Source of the DNA: CAXSEF01 sp964236535
GTDB taxonomy: Bacteria; Pseudomonadota; Alphaproteobacteria; Acetobacterales; Acetobacteraceae
DNA: 40,300 bases
Assembly: GCA_964236535.1 (NCBI GenBank)
Contig: CAXSEF010000023.1
Coordinates: 1-40,300 of the forward strand
Reading direction: 5' to 3'
Shown: in pieces, positions 1 through 9,346 of the stretch
Layout: each line of letters begins with the position of its first letter
How positions within the stretch are numbered: position 1 is the stretch's first letter
Notes under the pieces: model-generated
The model's input: the letters and a program-made list of their open reading frames with translations, nothing else
Told to the model about the DNA's origin: nothing
Databases searched by the model: none
Program-made: the position numbers and the translations under genes

Positions 1-1
1 G

Positions 2-46
2 CTGCTCGACGACAACGCCATCGTCGACGCTTGCTGCGCCGCGTGA
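2..46 (+). CDS. Possible 3' end of a CDS cut by the window edge
   Basis: One frame is open from the first bases to a TGA at 44-46 and would encode about 14 residues ending in DACCAA. The stretch is too short to assign to any family. It is listed only because the region after it changes to AT-rich non-coding sequence, which suits the end of an upstream gene. Confidence 0.2.
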   Translation: MLDDNAIVDACCAA

Positions 47-488
47 AACCGGCTCGGAGCAGCCAGGCTTCGCTCGGGGGTGAACGCTCCCATCATCATG
101 ATTCCTGGCTACACCATGAGACGAGACGCAGTTTTTACGAATTTTTAGCGAGTTATTTTCATAAATACGCAACCTGTGCGAGTTATTGTGGCTTTTAGAC
201 AGCCTCTGGACGCAAAAAAATTTGTTCGCACTCGCAGCATGCGCTTGAACCTGAGCGGCATGAAGCTTACGGTAAAGATTACATGATGCATCTACCGCGA
301 GGCGGTAAACGTAGTCTTGGGATAACGGCAGATCAGGTGATTCGGGAGTGCTAAACCAGCGGCGCAAGATACACAATATTGCCTCGATTTGAGTGCCTTA
401 AGGTCTAGCCGCTACAGTCTAGGCCGATTCCGGCCAAAATCTGGGCTTCGCTTCCAACAAAAAGACTGGGCTTTGCTACTCACTCTGG
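47..488 (+). promoter_or_regulatory. Long AT-rich leader before the exopolysaccharide locus
   Basis: No convincing gene lies in this 440-base stretch. It is visibly richer in A and T than the rest of the window, especially 131-240. It holds two exact copies of GCGAGTTATT (148-157 and 178-187) spaced 30 bases apart, close to three helical turns. It also holds a perfect inverted repeat TACCGC-GAG-GCGGTA (293-307). These look like binding sites upstream of the first biosynthetic gene. No -35/-10 pair could be assigned with confidence. The regulatory role is inferred from position and symmetry only. Confidence 0.4.
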
Positions 489-1985
489 GTGTTCCGCATG
501 GGCATGAGCCAAACTCTTGCTGTGTCTCCGGTTGTGGACGCCAGTCGGGTGTCCGGCATGGCTGACAAAATAAATCCGGCGACATGCTCATCTCGACCTC
601 CGGTTGGGCTGCTGGTCCAGGTGGTAGACTGTGTTCTGCTGGTATTGTTTAGCTTGTTCATGAATGACCGGACGATCGCGGCGCATGGCGGTGCAAACGG
701 CGGGAGCCATCTGGTGGCAGGGCTAGTCGCGCTCGGCTTAGTGACACTCACGATCCGCCAGACTGGCGGATACGAGACGGGCTCGTTGCTAAGTCCGTTT
801 TGCCAAGTCCAGGCATTAATCCCTCGAATGATCTTTGCTAGCTTTGTGTATGCGGCCATTCTGATGCTGTTGCAGGTGGGATTTCGGGCAGCGGTGTTTT
901 CCTCCGCGGGTTGGTGCGTCCTGGGCTATGTGCTGCTGGCAAGCTGGCGAGTGCTTTTACTGTTCACGCTGCGTCGAGGTGTGGCTAAGGGCGATTTGGC
1001 GCGGCGGATTGCGGTAGTCGGGATTGGCGAGTCCAGCCGGCGTTTTGTGGAGCAGGTGACCGGCTCACAACGCGGACAGGATCAGATCGTTGGTGTGTTT
1101 GGTGTTGGTGACTCCTCGGCTTCCTGGGACGGGGGCATGGCCGTGCTGGGCGCAGTTGAAGACTTGGTGGCACGCAGCCGGCAGGAGCGAATCGACGCCA
1201 TTGTCATTGCTTTGCCTGCCGAGCGGTCGTTTGAAATCCGTAGTGTCTGCGATCAGCTGCGCAGCGTAACGTCGACAATCTATGTATTGCTGGATCTTGT
1301 GGACATCGCTGAGCACATGCCGCTGGTCGGCGAGTTGAGCCTCTATCACGCGATTGCGGTGCAGCGTCGACCTCTTGAAGGTTGGCGTGCGTTTCAGAAG
1401 AACATGTTCGACCGGCTGGTTAGCTTGTTGCTGCTCGTGGTAATTCTGCCGTGTCTTCTCCTGGTTGCAGCGGCCATTAAGCTCGACAGCCCTGGTCCGG
1501 TACTGTTTCGTCAGCCGCGGCTTGGCTTCAACAACCGGCCATTCATGCTGTTCAAGTTCCGCTCGATGTATCACCACATGGCAGATCTCTCGGCTGATCG
1601 GCAAACCTCGCGCGGCGACCCCAGAGTGACCCGCGTAGGGCGGTTGCTGCGACGGTTCAGTGTTGACGAGCTGCCACAGTTGTTAAACGTACTTCGTGGC
1701 GAGATGTCCCTGGTTGGGCCACGCCCGCATACCCCTCACACCCGGGCCGAAGGGCGGTTGCTGGAGGATGCGATCGGGGCGTACGCCGAGCGTCATCGTG
1801 TGCTGCCAGGTATCACCGGGCTGGCGCAGGTCAGCGGCGCACGCGGCGAGATCGTGACGGTCGAGCAAATCCGCAAGCGGGTGCGCTACGACTTGGAATA
1901 TATCGATAATTGGACCTTGCTACGTGACCTCAAAATTCTGTTTCTGACCGTCTCCCGCGAAATCGTCAGTTCACGCGCCTTCTAA
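489..1985 (+). CDS. Undecaprenyl-phosphate hexose-1-phosphate transferase (GumD/WcaJ/AceA-like)
   Basis: This is the initiating enzyme of exopolysaccharide synthesis. It moves a sugar-1-phosphate, commonly glucose-1-P, from a nucleotide sugar to undecaprenyl phosphate at the inner membrane. The 498-residue protein has the full-length polyprenyl glycosylphosphotransferase layout: hydrophobic N-terminal segments (about residues 40-160), a Rossmann-like CoA-binding-type middle domain, a further membrane helix near 310-330 and a C-terminal catalytic domain. The catalytic domain shows KFRSM (about 356), DELPQLLNVLRGEMSLVGPRP-type residues (about 392-412) and PGITGLAQV. The GTG at 489 is the longest start; ATGs at 498 and 504 are equally possible because no clear ribosome-binding site favours one. 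It opens the polysaccharide locus. The exact sugar cannot be read from sequence. Confidence 0.92.
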   Translation: MFRMGMSQTLAVSPVVDASRVSGMADKINPATCSSRPPVGLLVQVVDCVLLVLFSLFMNDRTIAAHGGANGGSHLVAGLVALGLVTLTIRQTGGYETGSLLSPFCQVQALIPRMIFASFVYAAILMLLQVGFRAAVFSSAGWCVLGYVLLASWRVLLLFTLRRGVAKGDLARRIAVVGIGESSRRFVEQVTGSQRGQDQIVGVFGVGDSSASWDGGMAVLGAVEDLVARSRQERIDAIVIALPAERSFEIRSVCDQLRSVTSTIYVLLDLVDIAEHMPLVGELSLYHAIAVQRRPLEGWRAFQKNMFDRLVSLLLLVVILPCLLLVAAAIKLDSPGPVLFRQPRLGFNNRPFMLFKFRSMYHHMADLSADRQTSRGDPRVTRVGRLLRRFSVDELPQLLNVLRGEMSLVGPRPHTPHTRAEGRLLEDAIGAYAERHRVLPGITGLAQVSGARGEIVTVEQIRKRVRYDLEYIDNWTLLRDLKILFLTVSREIVSSRAF

Positions 1986-2096
1986 GCGGTTCCCGTATCA
2001 ATCATGTGGCCGCACACGGCTCCGGCCGGCTTTTGTCATGCCATCACATCGGGCTGTCAGGCCAGTTTTCGGCGAGTGTCGTGTCTACTCGGGTAC

Positions 2097-2870
2097 GTGA
2101 ACCGCGCGGTTTTGGCAAACTTACGCTTACTCGCTGCGGCGTCGGCCGTACTGATGGGAACGGCAGCTGCTGGCGATCCGGCTGCGGCACGCGACCTGCA
2201 AGTGATGCGTGGCTGGGCAGATGCGGCTCCTGATCTGGCAGTTCCCATAGTGCCACCCGGTCCGGCGGAAGTTTGCAAGGTTGCGGCTGTCGAGGCGGAG
2301 TCCGGCCTCGCCGTACCGCCCGGGCTTCTTCTGGCGATCGCACGGGTCGAGACCGGTCGGCGCGATGCTAAGTCCGGTCTACTGGAGCCGTGGCCTTGGT
2401 CTGTAAACGCCCAGGGGCAGTCGCTGTTCTTCCAGACAAAGTTGCTGGCAGTCGAATGGGTTCGTCAGGCTCAGAAATCGGGTCTTACTTCGATTGATGT
2501 CGGCTGCATGCAGGTGAACCTACAATATCATCCACTGGCATTCCGCACGCTAGAGGACGCGTTCGATCCGCGGCAGAATGCCCGCTATGCAGTGAGCTTC
2601 CTCAGTTCGCTCCATGCGGAGGCCGGGGACTGGATGCGTGCAGCGGGTCTGTATCACTCCCGCAACGACATACTTGCGACGCCCTACCGCCAGCAGGTCG
2701 CGAATAATGTTGCACGATCCGATGCGCCATCCAAGCAGCCGCTTCCCACGATGATGCAGACGCTTCGTGCCGCCTGGGGCGCAACATTGGTGCCGATCGG
2801 TGTGACTGAACCGTCACAGGCCGCCCGCTGGTCGGCGGCACCCAGGTTGGCACACACGATGGCGCAGTGA
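2097..2870 (+). CDS. Secreted lytic transglycosylase (SLT domain)
   Basis: This is a probable periplasmic murein lytic transglycosylase of the soluble lytic transglycosylase (lysozyme-like) fold, about 257 residues. The GTG at 2097 is chosen because it places a signal peptide at the N-terminus (VNRAVLANLRLLAAASAVLMG then TAAA). The open frame extends back to an ATG at 2004, but those residues look non-coding. The catalytic Glu is in AIARVETGR (Glu85), followed by the family pattern PWPWSVNAQGQ, then DVGCMQVNLQYH, ARYAVSFL and AAGLYHS. It sits between the initiating transferase and a glycosyltransferase. A local opening of peptidoglycan for the export machine is a reasonable inference. Similar SLT genes also occur in secretion loci, so the link to polysaccharide is contextual. 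Confidence 0.82.
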   Translation: MNRAVLANLRLLAAASAVLMGTAAAGDPAAARDLQVMRGWADAAPDLAVPIVPPGPAEVCKVAAVEAESGLAVPPGLLLAIARVETGRRDAKSGLLEPWPWSVNAQGQSLFFQTKLLAVEWVRQAQKSGLTSIDVGCMQVNLQYHPLAFRTLEDAFDPRQNARYAVSFLSSLHAEAGDWMRAAGLYHSRNDILATPYRQQVANNVARSDAPSKQPLPTMMQTLRAAWGATLVPIGVTEPSQAARWSAAPRLAHTMAQ

Positions 2871-3087
2871 GGCAGGTGCCGCATCGACCTGAGCGCGTCC
2901 TGAGGACGTGAGTGCCGGTCGAGCAGTTTGGTGTCCGAGCGGGAGGCGAGCGTGCTGGCCCGCCTTCATCTTGTTGCAAGGTTTTTGAGCTATTTAGGTT
3001 TGTAACGGGGTGCCGGCGTGCTGACTGCATAGTGCGGGCCGGGTTTTTATCCGGGCAACCGGCCGAGTTTATCGTTGGAGATTGGAC

Positions 3088-4203
3088 ATGGCTCGGGCCA
3101 GAGGCAGTCAGCTAAAGCGCAAGATCGACCACGCTGTGGGCACTCCGCTGTTGCTGGCTCTTGGTTCGTTGCGCAGTCGGCGCTCGGTTCCGCCGGTGAT
3201 CGGGACCGTGGGCATCATCAGTTGCGCGGCGATTGGCGACACCATCATCGCCTCAGCAATCGCGCGTGACCTTAAAGCCGCGCTGCCATCCTGCAGGGTG
3301 ATCGCGTTCATCTCGTCGAGCAGTCGCGGCATCACCCATCTGGTGGAAGGCTTTGACCAGGAAGTTCTGCTGCCGGTCACGCGGCCGCTGGCAGCGCTGC
3401 GGGTTCTGCACGAGCACCCGACCGACGTGCTGATCGACATCATGGCCTGGCCGAGAATGACGGCCTTGCTCACGGCGCTGGCACGGACCCGATACACAAT
3501 CGGGTTCAGCACTTCGCGGCAGCACCGGCACTTCGCCTTCGATTCCTCGATCCGCCATGTCGCGCACCGGCATGAGGTGGACAACGTCCGCGCATTGTTG
3601 GCTCCGCTTGGGGTAGCCAGCGGTTTGCGGCCACGCGCGCGGTCGGCGATCGCCGGGGCGGGGCGGAGCGCGATTGCAGAAAAGGCGATCGTTCTTCACC
3701 CCTGGGCGAGCGGGTTCCGCAGCTTCATGCGCGAGTGGCCGGAGGATTGCTGGGCGGAACTGGCGCGGAGCCTCATCGCTGACGGGTCGCCCGTCGTCAT
3801 AACTGGCGGCCCGGCAGACCGCAGCCGTGCCGACTCGCTCTGCGCTCGCATTGACCGGCCCGGCCGGGTCATGGTTCTGGCTGGTAAGGCCACGCTGCTT
3901 GAGACGGCGGAGCAGCTCGCCTCGGCATCGGCCGTCATCTCAGTGAACACCGGGATCATGCACCTTGCCGCCTCGCTAGACTGCCCGCTTGTCGCCCTGC
4001 ACGGACCAACTGACCCTCTGCGCTGGGGTCCTTTAAGCGACGCCGCCGACGTGATCGGGCCGGGTCGCAGCGAGGGAGGCGCCTATCTCAATCTCGGTTT
4101 CGAGTACCCGGAGGACGCGCCAGATTGCATGTCGGCAATTTCTGTCGACGAGGTGCTGGCGCTCGCCCGCCTGCATCTTCCAGCGCGGGCTACTGCGGAG
4201 TGA
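3088..4203 (+). CDS. Glycosyltransferase family 9 (heptosyltransferase-like)
   Basis: This 371-residue protein resembles ADP-heptose:LPS heptosyltransferases (GT9, GT-B fold), which transfer a sugar to a lipid-linked acceptor on the cytoplasmic face. N-terminal features are the GTVGIISCAAIGDTI segment, equivalent to the family's GxxGD motif. The C-terminal half has IVLHPWASG, WPEDCWAELA, VVITGGPAD and VNTGIMHLAASLDCPLVALHGPTDPLRWGP, which is the family's nucleotide-sugar binding region. The ATG at 3088 is preferred over a TTG at 3082 because GGAG (3077-3080) sits 7 bases before it. Within this locus it probably adds a residue to the repeating unit rather than to the LPS core, but this is inference. 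Confidence 0.85.
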   Translation: MARARGSQLKRKIDHAVGTPLLLALGSLRSRRSVPPVIGTVGIISCAAIGDTIIASAIARDLKAALPSCRVIAFISSSSRGITHLVEGFDQEVLLPVTRPLAALRVLHEHPTDVLIDIMAWPRMTALLTALARTRYTIGFSTSRQHRHFAFDSSIRHVAHRHEVDNVRALLAPLGVASGLRPRARSAIAGAGRSAIAEKAIVLHPWASGFRSFMREWPEDCWAELARSLIADGSPVVITGGPADRSRADSLCARIDRPGRVMVLAGKATLLETAEQLASASAVISVNTGIMHLAASLDCPLVALHGPTDPLRWGPLSDAADVIGPGRSEGGAYLNLGFEYPEDAPDCMSAISVDEVLALARLHLPARATAE

Positions 4204-4591
4204 GCGCCTTGCGGCAGATAGGTTGCCGTGCTTCGTCCGCTGCTCCGGCACAGGACCGGTTGCTAGGGCCGACCACAATTGTCGTTTTGTCCGTGCAAAC
4301 AACCTCAGATTTTGGTAGATCGTCGGAGACGCCAGAATGCGGCTACGCGCACGCCGGAGCTGTTCGAGCCGGTCGGGGCGAAAAATCGCACGGCCGTACG
4401 GTGGCTCACAGGACCACGTCGTGGCCGAAAATGCTCGTTAATCATCATGCTGCGGGAGTGGGCACCACCTGTTCCATCAGCCGCCTCGATGGTGCAACGC
4501 CACAATGGAAACGGCTTGGTCCTCCGACAGCTCCCACGATCCTGCGCGCGTACGCCGCGGAAACAAACGAACTCAAACTGGTGTAGCGCCA
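4204..4591. other. Intergenic region before the co-polymerase gene
   Basis: This stretch of about 390 bases separates the GT9 gene from the Wzc-like gene. Reading frames across it are Arg/Ser/Thr-rich and match no family I recognise. A frame continuous with the downstream gene opens at an ATG at 4505, but its first 29 residues look non-coding. The region probably contains a promoter for the downstream operon; no specific site could be assigned. Confidence 0.4.
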
Positions 4592-6823
4592 ATGACCGTA
4601 CTGACACACACACGAGCTGTTAGCGAGTCTGAAACCGACCGCACGATGTGGGCGGGCGGTTTCTCAGGCGAGGCGGAAGCCGCACACGAGTCACCGTTGC
4701 AGCTCATCTGGCAGCGCAAGTGGCCGATCCTGGCATTTGCCACGGCGATGACCGTGGTGGCCGCATTCATTGTGGAGCACATGCCGCCACGTTATAGCGC
4801 AGCCGCTTCGGTCATGATCGACGCGCGCAAGATGCAGGTGATCGAGGCGCAGAGTGTTCTCAGTAACCCGCTGCTCGACTTGGACGGCCTACGCACGGAG
4901 ATGGAGCAGCTGCAGTCTCCCGATGTTGCCAGGGCCGTAGTGACCCAGCTTGACCTGACGCACAACCCGGAGTTCTGCCCGGACCCGCCTGGTCTTGTGG
5001 ACCGGCTCTACGCAGCGGTCACCCGGGAACCGATGTCCCGCCCGACTTCATGCACGGTCACCGCAGAGCGAGCCACCGAGCAACTGCTGAAGATGGTCAC
5101 TGGGAGCAACGACTCGCGCTCCTACATTATTAAGGTCACCGCGCAGGCCGGAGATCCGGTTTTGGCGGCGTCGATAGCCAACGCCTATGCGGGCGCATTT
5201 GTCGCGGCCCAGCGAGCGCAGACGACCGAGGTCGCCGCCCAGGCGGACACATGGCTGTCGAGCTACCTTGAGCAGCTTCGCACACAGATGCAGGCGGCCG
5301 ACACCCAGGTTGAGGAATACGAGCGAACCCATCAGCTGACGTCGGTTCACGGTGAGACGGTGGTTTCGCAGCGGTTGACGGAGCTTAACAGCCAATACTC
5401 TGTGGCGACCAGCGAGCTTGCCCAGAAGCAGAGCGCGCTTCAACAGGTGCAGTCACTGGGCCATGGCGACGTCGATGTCAGCGCCGCGCCGGTGGTGCTC
5501 GCATCGCCGGTAATCCAGCAGCTAATCGAGCGTCGCTCACAGTTACAGGCGACGGAGGCGGATCTGCGCACACGCTACGGCGACGCCTATCCGGCCGTGC
5601 AGTCTGCCACCGCGCAGGTCGCCAGAATGCAGCAGGCCATTCAGATTGAGATTGCCAAGGCCACTCGTGGTCTTGCGGGAGAAGTCGCTGCACTGAGCGC
5701 GCGCAAAACGGGACTGGCCAACGATGTCAATGCGCTGCAGACCAATACTGCTCGGCAGGGTCAGGATGACGTGAGGCTGAAGGAACTGACGCGCGACGCC
5801 GAGACCGACCACCGACTCTACGAGACAATGGTCACACGTCTGGGCCAGCTCGATGCGGAGCGGCGGATGCAGTGGGCTGGCTCGAGTGTAGTCGTGCAGG
5901 CGCGGGCGCCGCTGTTTGCGGCCTCTCCGCAGAAAAAGATGATCGTGGTTGGCAGCTTCATGGCTTTTCTTGGCCTGGGTTCGGGCGTTGCGTTGGCGCT
6001 CGGCCTGATTTCGCCGCAGTTCCGCGACCCGGATCAGGTGGAGCAGGAGACGGGGCTCCGTGTCTTGGGACTATTCCCCCGGCCGCCACGCCGTTGCTTG
6101 CCGCAAGACATGGCAGTCGACCGGCCCGACTCTGTGCAGGCAGAGACCCTGCACAGCCTGCTGACCAATCTTATTGGTGCTGGGACACGGGTGTCGCCGA
6201 CAAGCGGACGAATTGTTATGGTAACTTCGGCACTTCGCGGGGAAGGCAAGTCCTCCTTTTCCGTGGCGCTAGGCCGGTCGGCAGTGCAGGCCGGGCTTTC
6301 GGTGGCTCTACTCGATTGCGATCTCCGCCGACCTGCGGTGGCGGGATTGATGAGTGAAATGGATCGCGTTGATCCTGCGTCGGTCGCTGCCTCAGGTGAC
6401 GACCGAAGCGTGGAGTTGGTCAGGACTGCCTGCCTCGATCGACGGTCGCGTCTCCAGGTGCTGTCGCTAGCATCCTGTGTCACCGACGCGCGTGGCTTGC
6501 TGGTGTCGCCGGAACTCTCTTCAGCACTCAACCATCTTCGGTCCCAGTATGATTTGGTCCTGATTGACACACCTCCGGTGCTCGCAGTCTCTGATGCCCT
6601 CAACCTCGCATCCCTTGCGGATGAGACGATCATGGTGGTCGACTGGCGTCGGACAGCGCGTCATTCAGTCGTCACGGCACTCCGGTCGTTGCGCCGAAGC
6701 AATGCGAATGTTTCGGGGATCGTGCTGGCGAAAGCCGACCTGCGTTGGATGTCGCGACACAATGCGGCCGAGGGATACTATGCGCGGGACTATTCGACCC
6801 GCGACGCTGCTTGGTCTGCATAG
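4592..6823 (+). CDS. Wzc-like polysaccharide co-polymerase fused to a BY-type tyrosine kinase
   Basis: This 743-residue inner-membrane protein controls chain length and export of capsule or exopolysaccharide and autophosphorylates on tyrosine. It has a Wzz domain with a first membrane helix (about 44-64), a long periplasmic coiled-coil region (about 65-450) rich in Gln, Ala and Leu, and a second membrane helix (about 450-473). The cytoplasmic BY-kinase domain follows. It has Walker A with GEGKSS (about 549-556), Walker A' VALLDCDLRRP (about 570) and Walker B LVLIDTPP (about 655). The C-terminus carries a small tyrosine cluster (YY and Y in AEGYYARDYS), the usual autophosphorylation site. The ATG at 4592 is chosen over 4505 because the intervening residues look non-coding. 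It abuts the flippase gene with no gap. No cognate phosphatase gene is present in the window. Confidence 0.92.
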   Translation: MTVLTHTRAVSESETDRTMWAGGFSGEAEAAHESPLQLIWQRKWPILAFATAMTVVAAFIVEHMPPRYSAAASVMIDARKMQVIEAQSVLSNPLLDLDGLRTEMEQLQSPDVARAVVTQLDLTHNPEFCPDPPGLVDRLYAAVTREPMSRPTSCTVTAERATEQLLKMVTGSNDSRSYIIKVTAQAGDPVLAASIANAYAGAFVAAQRAQTTEVAAQADTWLSSYLEQLRTQMQAADTQVEEYERTHQLTSVHGETVVSQRLTELNSQYSVATSELAQKQSALQQVQSLGHGDVDVSAAPVVLASPVIQQLIERRSQLQATEADLRTRYGDAYPAVQSATAQVARMQQAIQIEIAKATRGLAGEVAALSARKTGLANDVNALQTNTARQGQDDVRLKELTRDAETDHRLYETMVTRLGQLDAERRMQWAGSSVVVQARAPLFAASPQKKMIVVGSFMAFLGLGSGVALALGLISPQFRDPDQVEQETGLRVLGLFPRPPRRCLPQDMAVDRPDSVQAETLHSLLTNLIGAGTRVSPTSGRIVMVTSALRGEGKSSFSVALGRSAVQAGLSVALLDCDLRRPAVAGLMSEMDRVDPASVAASGDDRSVELVRTACLDRRSRLQVLSLASCVTDARGLLVSPELSSALNHLRSQYDLVLIDTPPVLAVSDALNLASLADETIMVVDWRRTARHSVVTALRSLRRSNANVSGIVLAKADLRWMSRHNAAEGYYARDYSTRDAAWSA

Positions 6824-8188
6824 GTGAGCGACCCCACCGTGTCGTCGCAGAGCGCCCGCCCGGGGTTGGTTGCGACCGCGTCGGGCGTGGTCGCAGCTTT
6901 TCGAGCCGCACGGCGCAGGGGCGGACGTTTCGGCGCAACTGCAAACGTGATCGCCCTGAGATCGCTTGCTCTTGCAGTAAACCTGTGCACCGGCCTGCTG
7001 ACGGCAGCGGTGCTCGGTCCGGCGGGACGCGGTGAACAGGCAGCGCTTATAGTCGCGCCGCAGTTTCTCAGTTCGATCGCGACTCTGGGTCTACATGCTT
7101 CACTGATCTATAATATTAAGAAAAAGCCTGAAAGTGAAGGTCACTACATCGGTATAGGCTTAGTGTTGACTTTTTTGGCAGGACTTGCCGCTACCGGACT
7201 GGGGTGGTTCCTCGTGCCGCATTGGCTTGTGCATTACGATGCGCATGTCGTGACCATCTCAAGAATGTTATTGCTGGTGACTCCGCTTTGGGTGATGGCT
7301 CCCATGTTGATGGGGGCACTGGAGGCGCGAGGCGAATTCGGCCTGGCGAATAAGACAATCTATATGCAGAGCTTAGCTACGCTCGTCGTGCTCTTCCTGC
7401 TGTGGGTTGCCGGTGCCTTGACGCCATTGACGGCTGCGGTCACCTACATAGCCCCGACCATACTTGCGAACATCTATATCGCGCGTCACGTCAGACGACT
7501 CTACTCCGTGCGGTTTAAGCCGGACAGGATCGTAATCAAGGTGATGCTGCATTATGGCATGCGGTTCTACGGTGTAGATTTGCTGGGGACCTTGGCAGGA
7601 TACCTGGATCAGATCGTGCTTGTTACTCTTCTCGCGCCTGAGGTGATCGGCGTCTATGTCGTCGCGCTTAGTCTGTCGCGCGTGCTGACTGTCTTGCAGG
7701 GCGCGGTGACGACAGTCCTGTTCCCCGACATCGCCGCGCGTCCTGAGGCCGGCGTAATCGCGACAGTGGCCGCAACCGTTCGGGTGACAACTGTTGTCGG
7801 TTTGGCGGCCGCTCTGGTCATGGGGGCGATCGGGCCGCCAATGATCTCGCTAGTCTACGGCGCGAAATTTGCGGCTGCCAGTGCTCCGTTCCGCCTGCTC
7901 GTGCTCGAAACTGTTGTTTCGAATGCGGCGCGAATCCTTTATCAGGCATTTAGCGGCACGGGAAGGCCCGGGGCCGTCACGACGTTTGAGGCGGTCGGTG
8001 TGTCTGTTTCGCTGGTTTCGATGCTGTTAATCGTTCCGCGCTATGGTGCGTTTGGAGCGGCGTCCTGCGTTCTGCTCGCGTCGTGTGTGCGACTGCTTTT
8101 CGTTGTGGTCGCACTCCCCCTAATGTTGAAGGTTCGCATGCCGCGACTTATCATCTCACGTGCTGATCTTAGGTGGAGCGAGCAATGA
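6824..8188 (+). CDS. Wzx-like polysaccharide flippase (MOP superfamily)
   Basis: This 454-residue polytopic membrane protein has about 12-14 hydrophobic segments. It belongs to the O-antigen/polysaccharide translocase group that flips undecaprenyl-linked repeat units across the inner membrane. Recognisable features are the N-terminal amphipathic and first helix (LRSLALAVNLCTGLLTAAVLGPAGRG), a cytoplasmic GLHASLIYNI segment and a mid-protein YLDQIVLVTLL segment typical of these transporters. The GTG start at 6824 follows directly after the kinase stop, so translation is probably coupled. Its 3' end overlaps the next gene by ATGA. The substrate cannot be deduced. Confidence 0.87.
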   Translation: MSDPTVSSQSARPGLVATASGVVAAFRAARRRGGRFGATANVIALRSLALAVNLCTGLLTAAVLGPAGRGEQAALIVAPQFLSSIATLGLHASLIYNIKKKPESEGHYIGIGLVLTFLAGLAATGLGWFLVPHWLVHYDAHVVTISRMLLLVTPLWVMAPMLMGALEARGEFGLANKTIYMQSLATLVVLFLLWVAGALTPLTAAVTYIAPTILANIYIARHVRRLYSVRFKPDRIVIKVMLHYGMRFYGVDLLGTLAGYLDQIVLVTLLAPEVIGVYVVALSLSRVLTVLQGAVTTVLFPDIAARPEAGVIATVAATVRVTTVVGLAAALVMGAIGPPMISLVYGAKFAAASAPFRLLVLETVVSNAARILYQAFSGTGRPGAVTTFEAVGVSVSLVSMLLIVPRYGAFGAASCVLLASCVRLLFVVVALPLMLKVRMPRLIISRADLRWSEQ

Positions 8189-9267
8189 GTAAGGTAGGTT
8201 TGTCGTCTCCGACGATCGGCGTTCTTATATGCGCCTACAACCGCCCGTTTGATCTTAATAGGCTTTTGCTCGCGCTGGATCAGCAAAGTCACACCGCAGA
8301 CGACGTCATGGTGGTCTCGCATGAGACCGACAGGGCAGTGCGGAGCTACCTGCGGGATCGACTAGCGGACGATCTGCCACTTCGGTCTATCACTGTTGGC
8401 GAGCTCGGAGTTGTTGCCGCACGCAATGCTGGTATCGAAGCTTGCCGCACGGATTTAATCGTGATGGTGGATGACGACACGGAGCCCCGCCCCGACTTCC
8501 TGGCCAGGATTTTCGCTCACTTCCAGCAGGATCCGACGTTGGGCGCTCTGGGAGGGCGTGACAGGTGCCATGACGGTATCGCGTTTGATGACCGAGAGGA
8601 GTATGAGGTTGGGAAAATATCCTGGTTTGGGCGGGCAATTGGCAACCATCACCTGGGTGTCGGACCGTTGCGTGACGTGCATTTTCTAAAGGGGGCGAAC
8701 ATGAGCTTCCGTGTCGAGGCAGTGGCCGGCCTGGACAAGGAATTTCCGATGCGCGGCAAGGGATCGCAGCCTTACCAGGACACGGCATTCTCGATGGCTA
8801 TTCGCAGAAAAGGGTGGCGGTTGCGATATGACCCTGCCGTGCTGCTCAATCACTACGCTGGCAAGCGTGTTGAGCCCCGTTACTATGCCACGATCGGCGG
8901 CGTGACCGACGTGCCGGCATTCCGCGATTATGCCTATAATGAGGTGATCTGCTACTGGAGTGACTTCAGCCCGGTGCGACTGATTGCTTACGCAATGTGG
9001 TCGCTGTTCATTGGGGTTGGAATCAGCCCTGGTCTGGTACAGGCAGTGCGTTACACACCAAGACTTGGAGTAGTCTCTTGGTATCGCTTCTTCTTAGTGC
9101 AGCAAGGTAAAGCGCAGGCCTTTGGCGCACTGCTGAGCACGTTGCTAAGGCGAGATCACCAGTATCAGCGGTCGGCAAAAATCCACACCCCAGGCAGCGA
9201 AGTACGGCCTACTTTACCTGTCCTTTCGCCGAAGTCAGGGACGAACGGTCTTGGCGTGCAGGCATGA
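8185..9267 (+). CDS. Glycosyltransferase family 2, first of two paralogues
   Basis: This 360-residue GT-A enzyme probably adds a sugar to the lipid-linked repeat unit. The N-terminal strand IGVLICAYNRP is the classic GT2 opening. A Val-Asp-Asp-Asp motif (Asp96-98) binds the metal and nucleotide sugar. Later blocks are GNHHLGVGP, RDVHFLKGANMS and GWRLRYDPAVLLNHYAGKR. A hydrophobic stretch near the C-terminus (LIAYAMWSLFIGVGISPGLV) may attach it to the membrane. The ATG at 8185 overlaps the flippase stop as ATGA and has GGAG just upstream; a GTG at 8173 is the alternative. It shares most conserved blocks with the following GT2 gene, so the pair looks like a tandem duplication. Confidence 0.88.
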   Translation: MSKVGLSSPTIGVLICAYNRPFDLNRLLLALDQQSHTADDVMVVSHETDRAVRSYLRDRLADDLPLRSITVGELGVVAARNAGIEACRTDLIVMVDDDTEPRPDFLARIFAHFQQDPTLGALGGRDRCHDGIAFDDREEYEVGKISWFGRAIGNHHLGVGPLRDVHFLKGANMSFRVEAVAGLDKEFPMRGKGSQPYQDTAFSMAIRRKGWRLRYDPAVLLNHYAGKRVEPRYYATIGGVTDVPAFRDYAYNEVICYWSDFSPVRLIAYAMWSLFIGVGISPGLVQAVRYTPRLGVVSWYRFFLVQQGKAQAFGALLSTLLRRDHQYQRSAKIHTPGSEVRPTLPVLSPKSGTNGLGVQA

Positions 9268-9298
9268 ACGCTTACAGCGTGGTTTTTGACGATACTGC

Positions 9299-9332
9299 AA
9301 CGCCAGTTATGATTTTGTTTAAGCTTGGCGTT
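9299..9332 (+). repeat. Inverted repeat in the gap between the two GT2 genes
   Basis: AACGCCA (9299-9305) and TGGCGTT (9326-9332) form a perfect 7-bp stem with a 20-base AT-rich loop just before the start of the second GT2 gene. No U-tract follows, so it does not look like an intrinsic terminator. It could modulate expression or be chance. Confidence 0.3.
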
Positions 9333-9346
9333 ATGTGTCACGGATA

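Noticed and set aside
47..488. Transfer RNA or small RNA gene in the AT-rich leader
   Set aside because: No cloverleaf or conserved T-loop sequence was seen on either strand.
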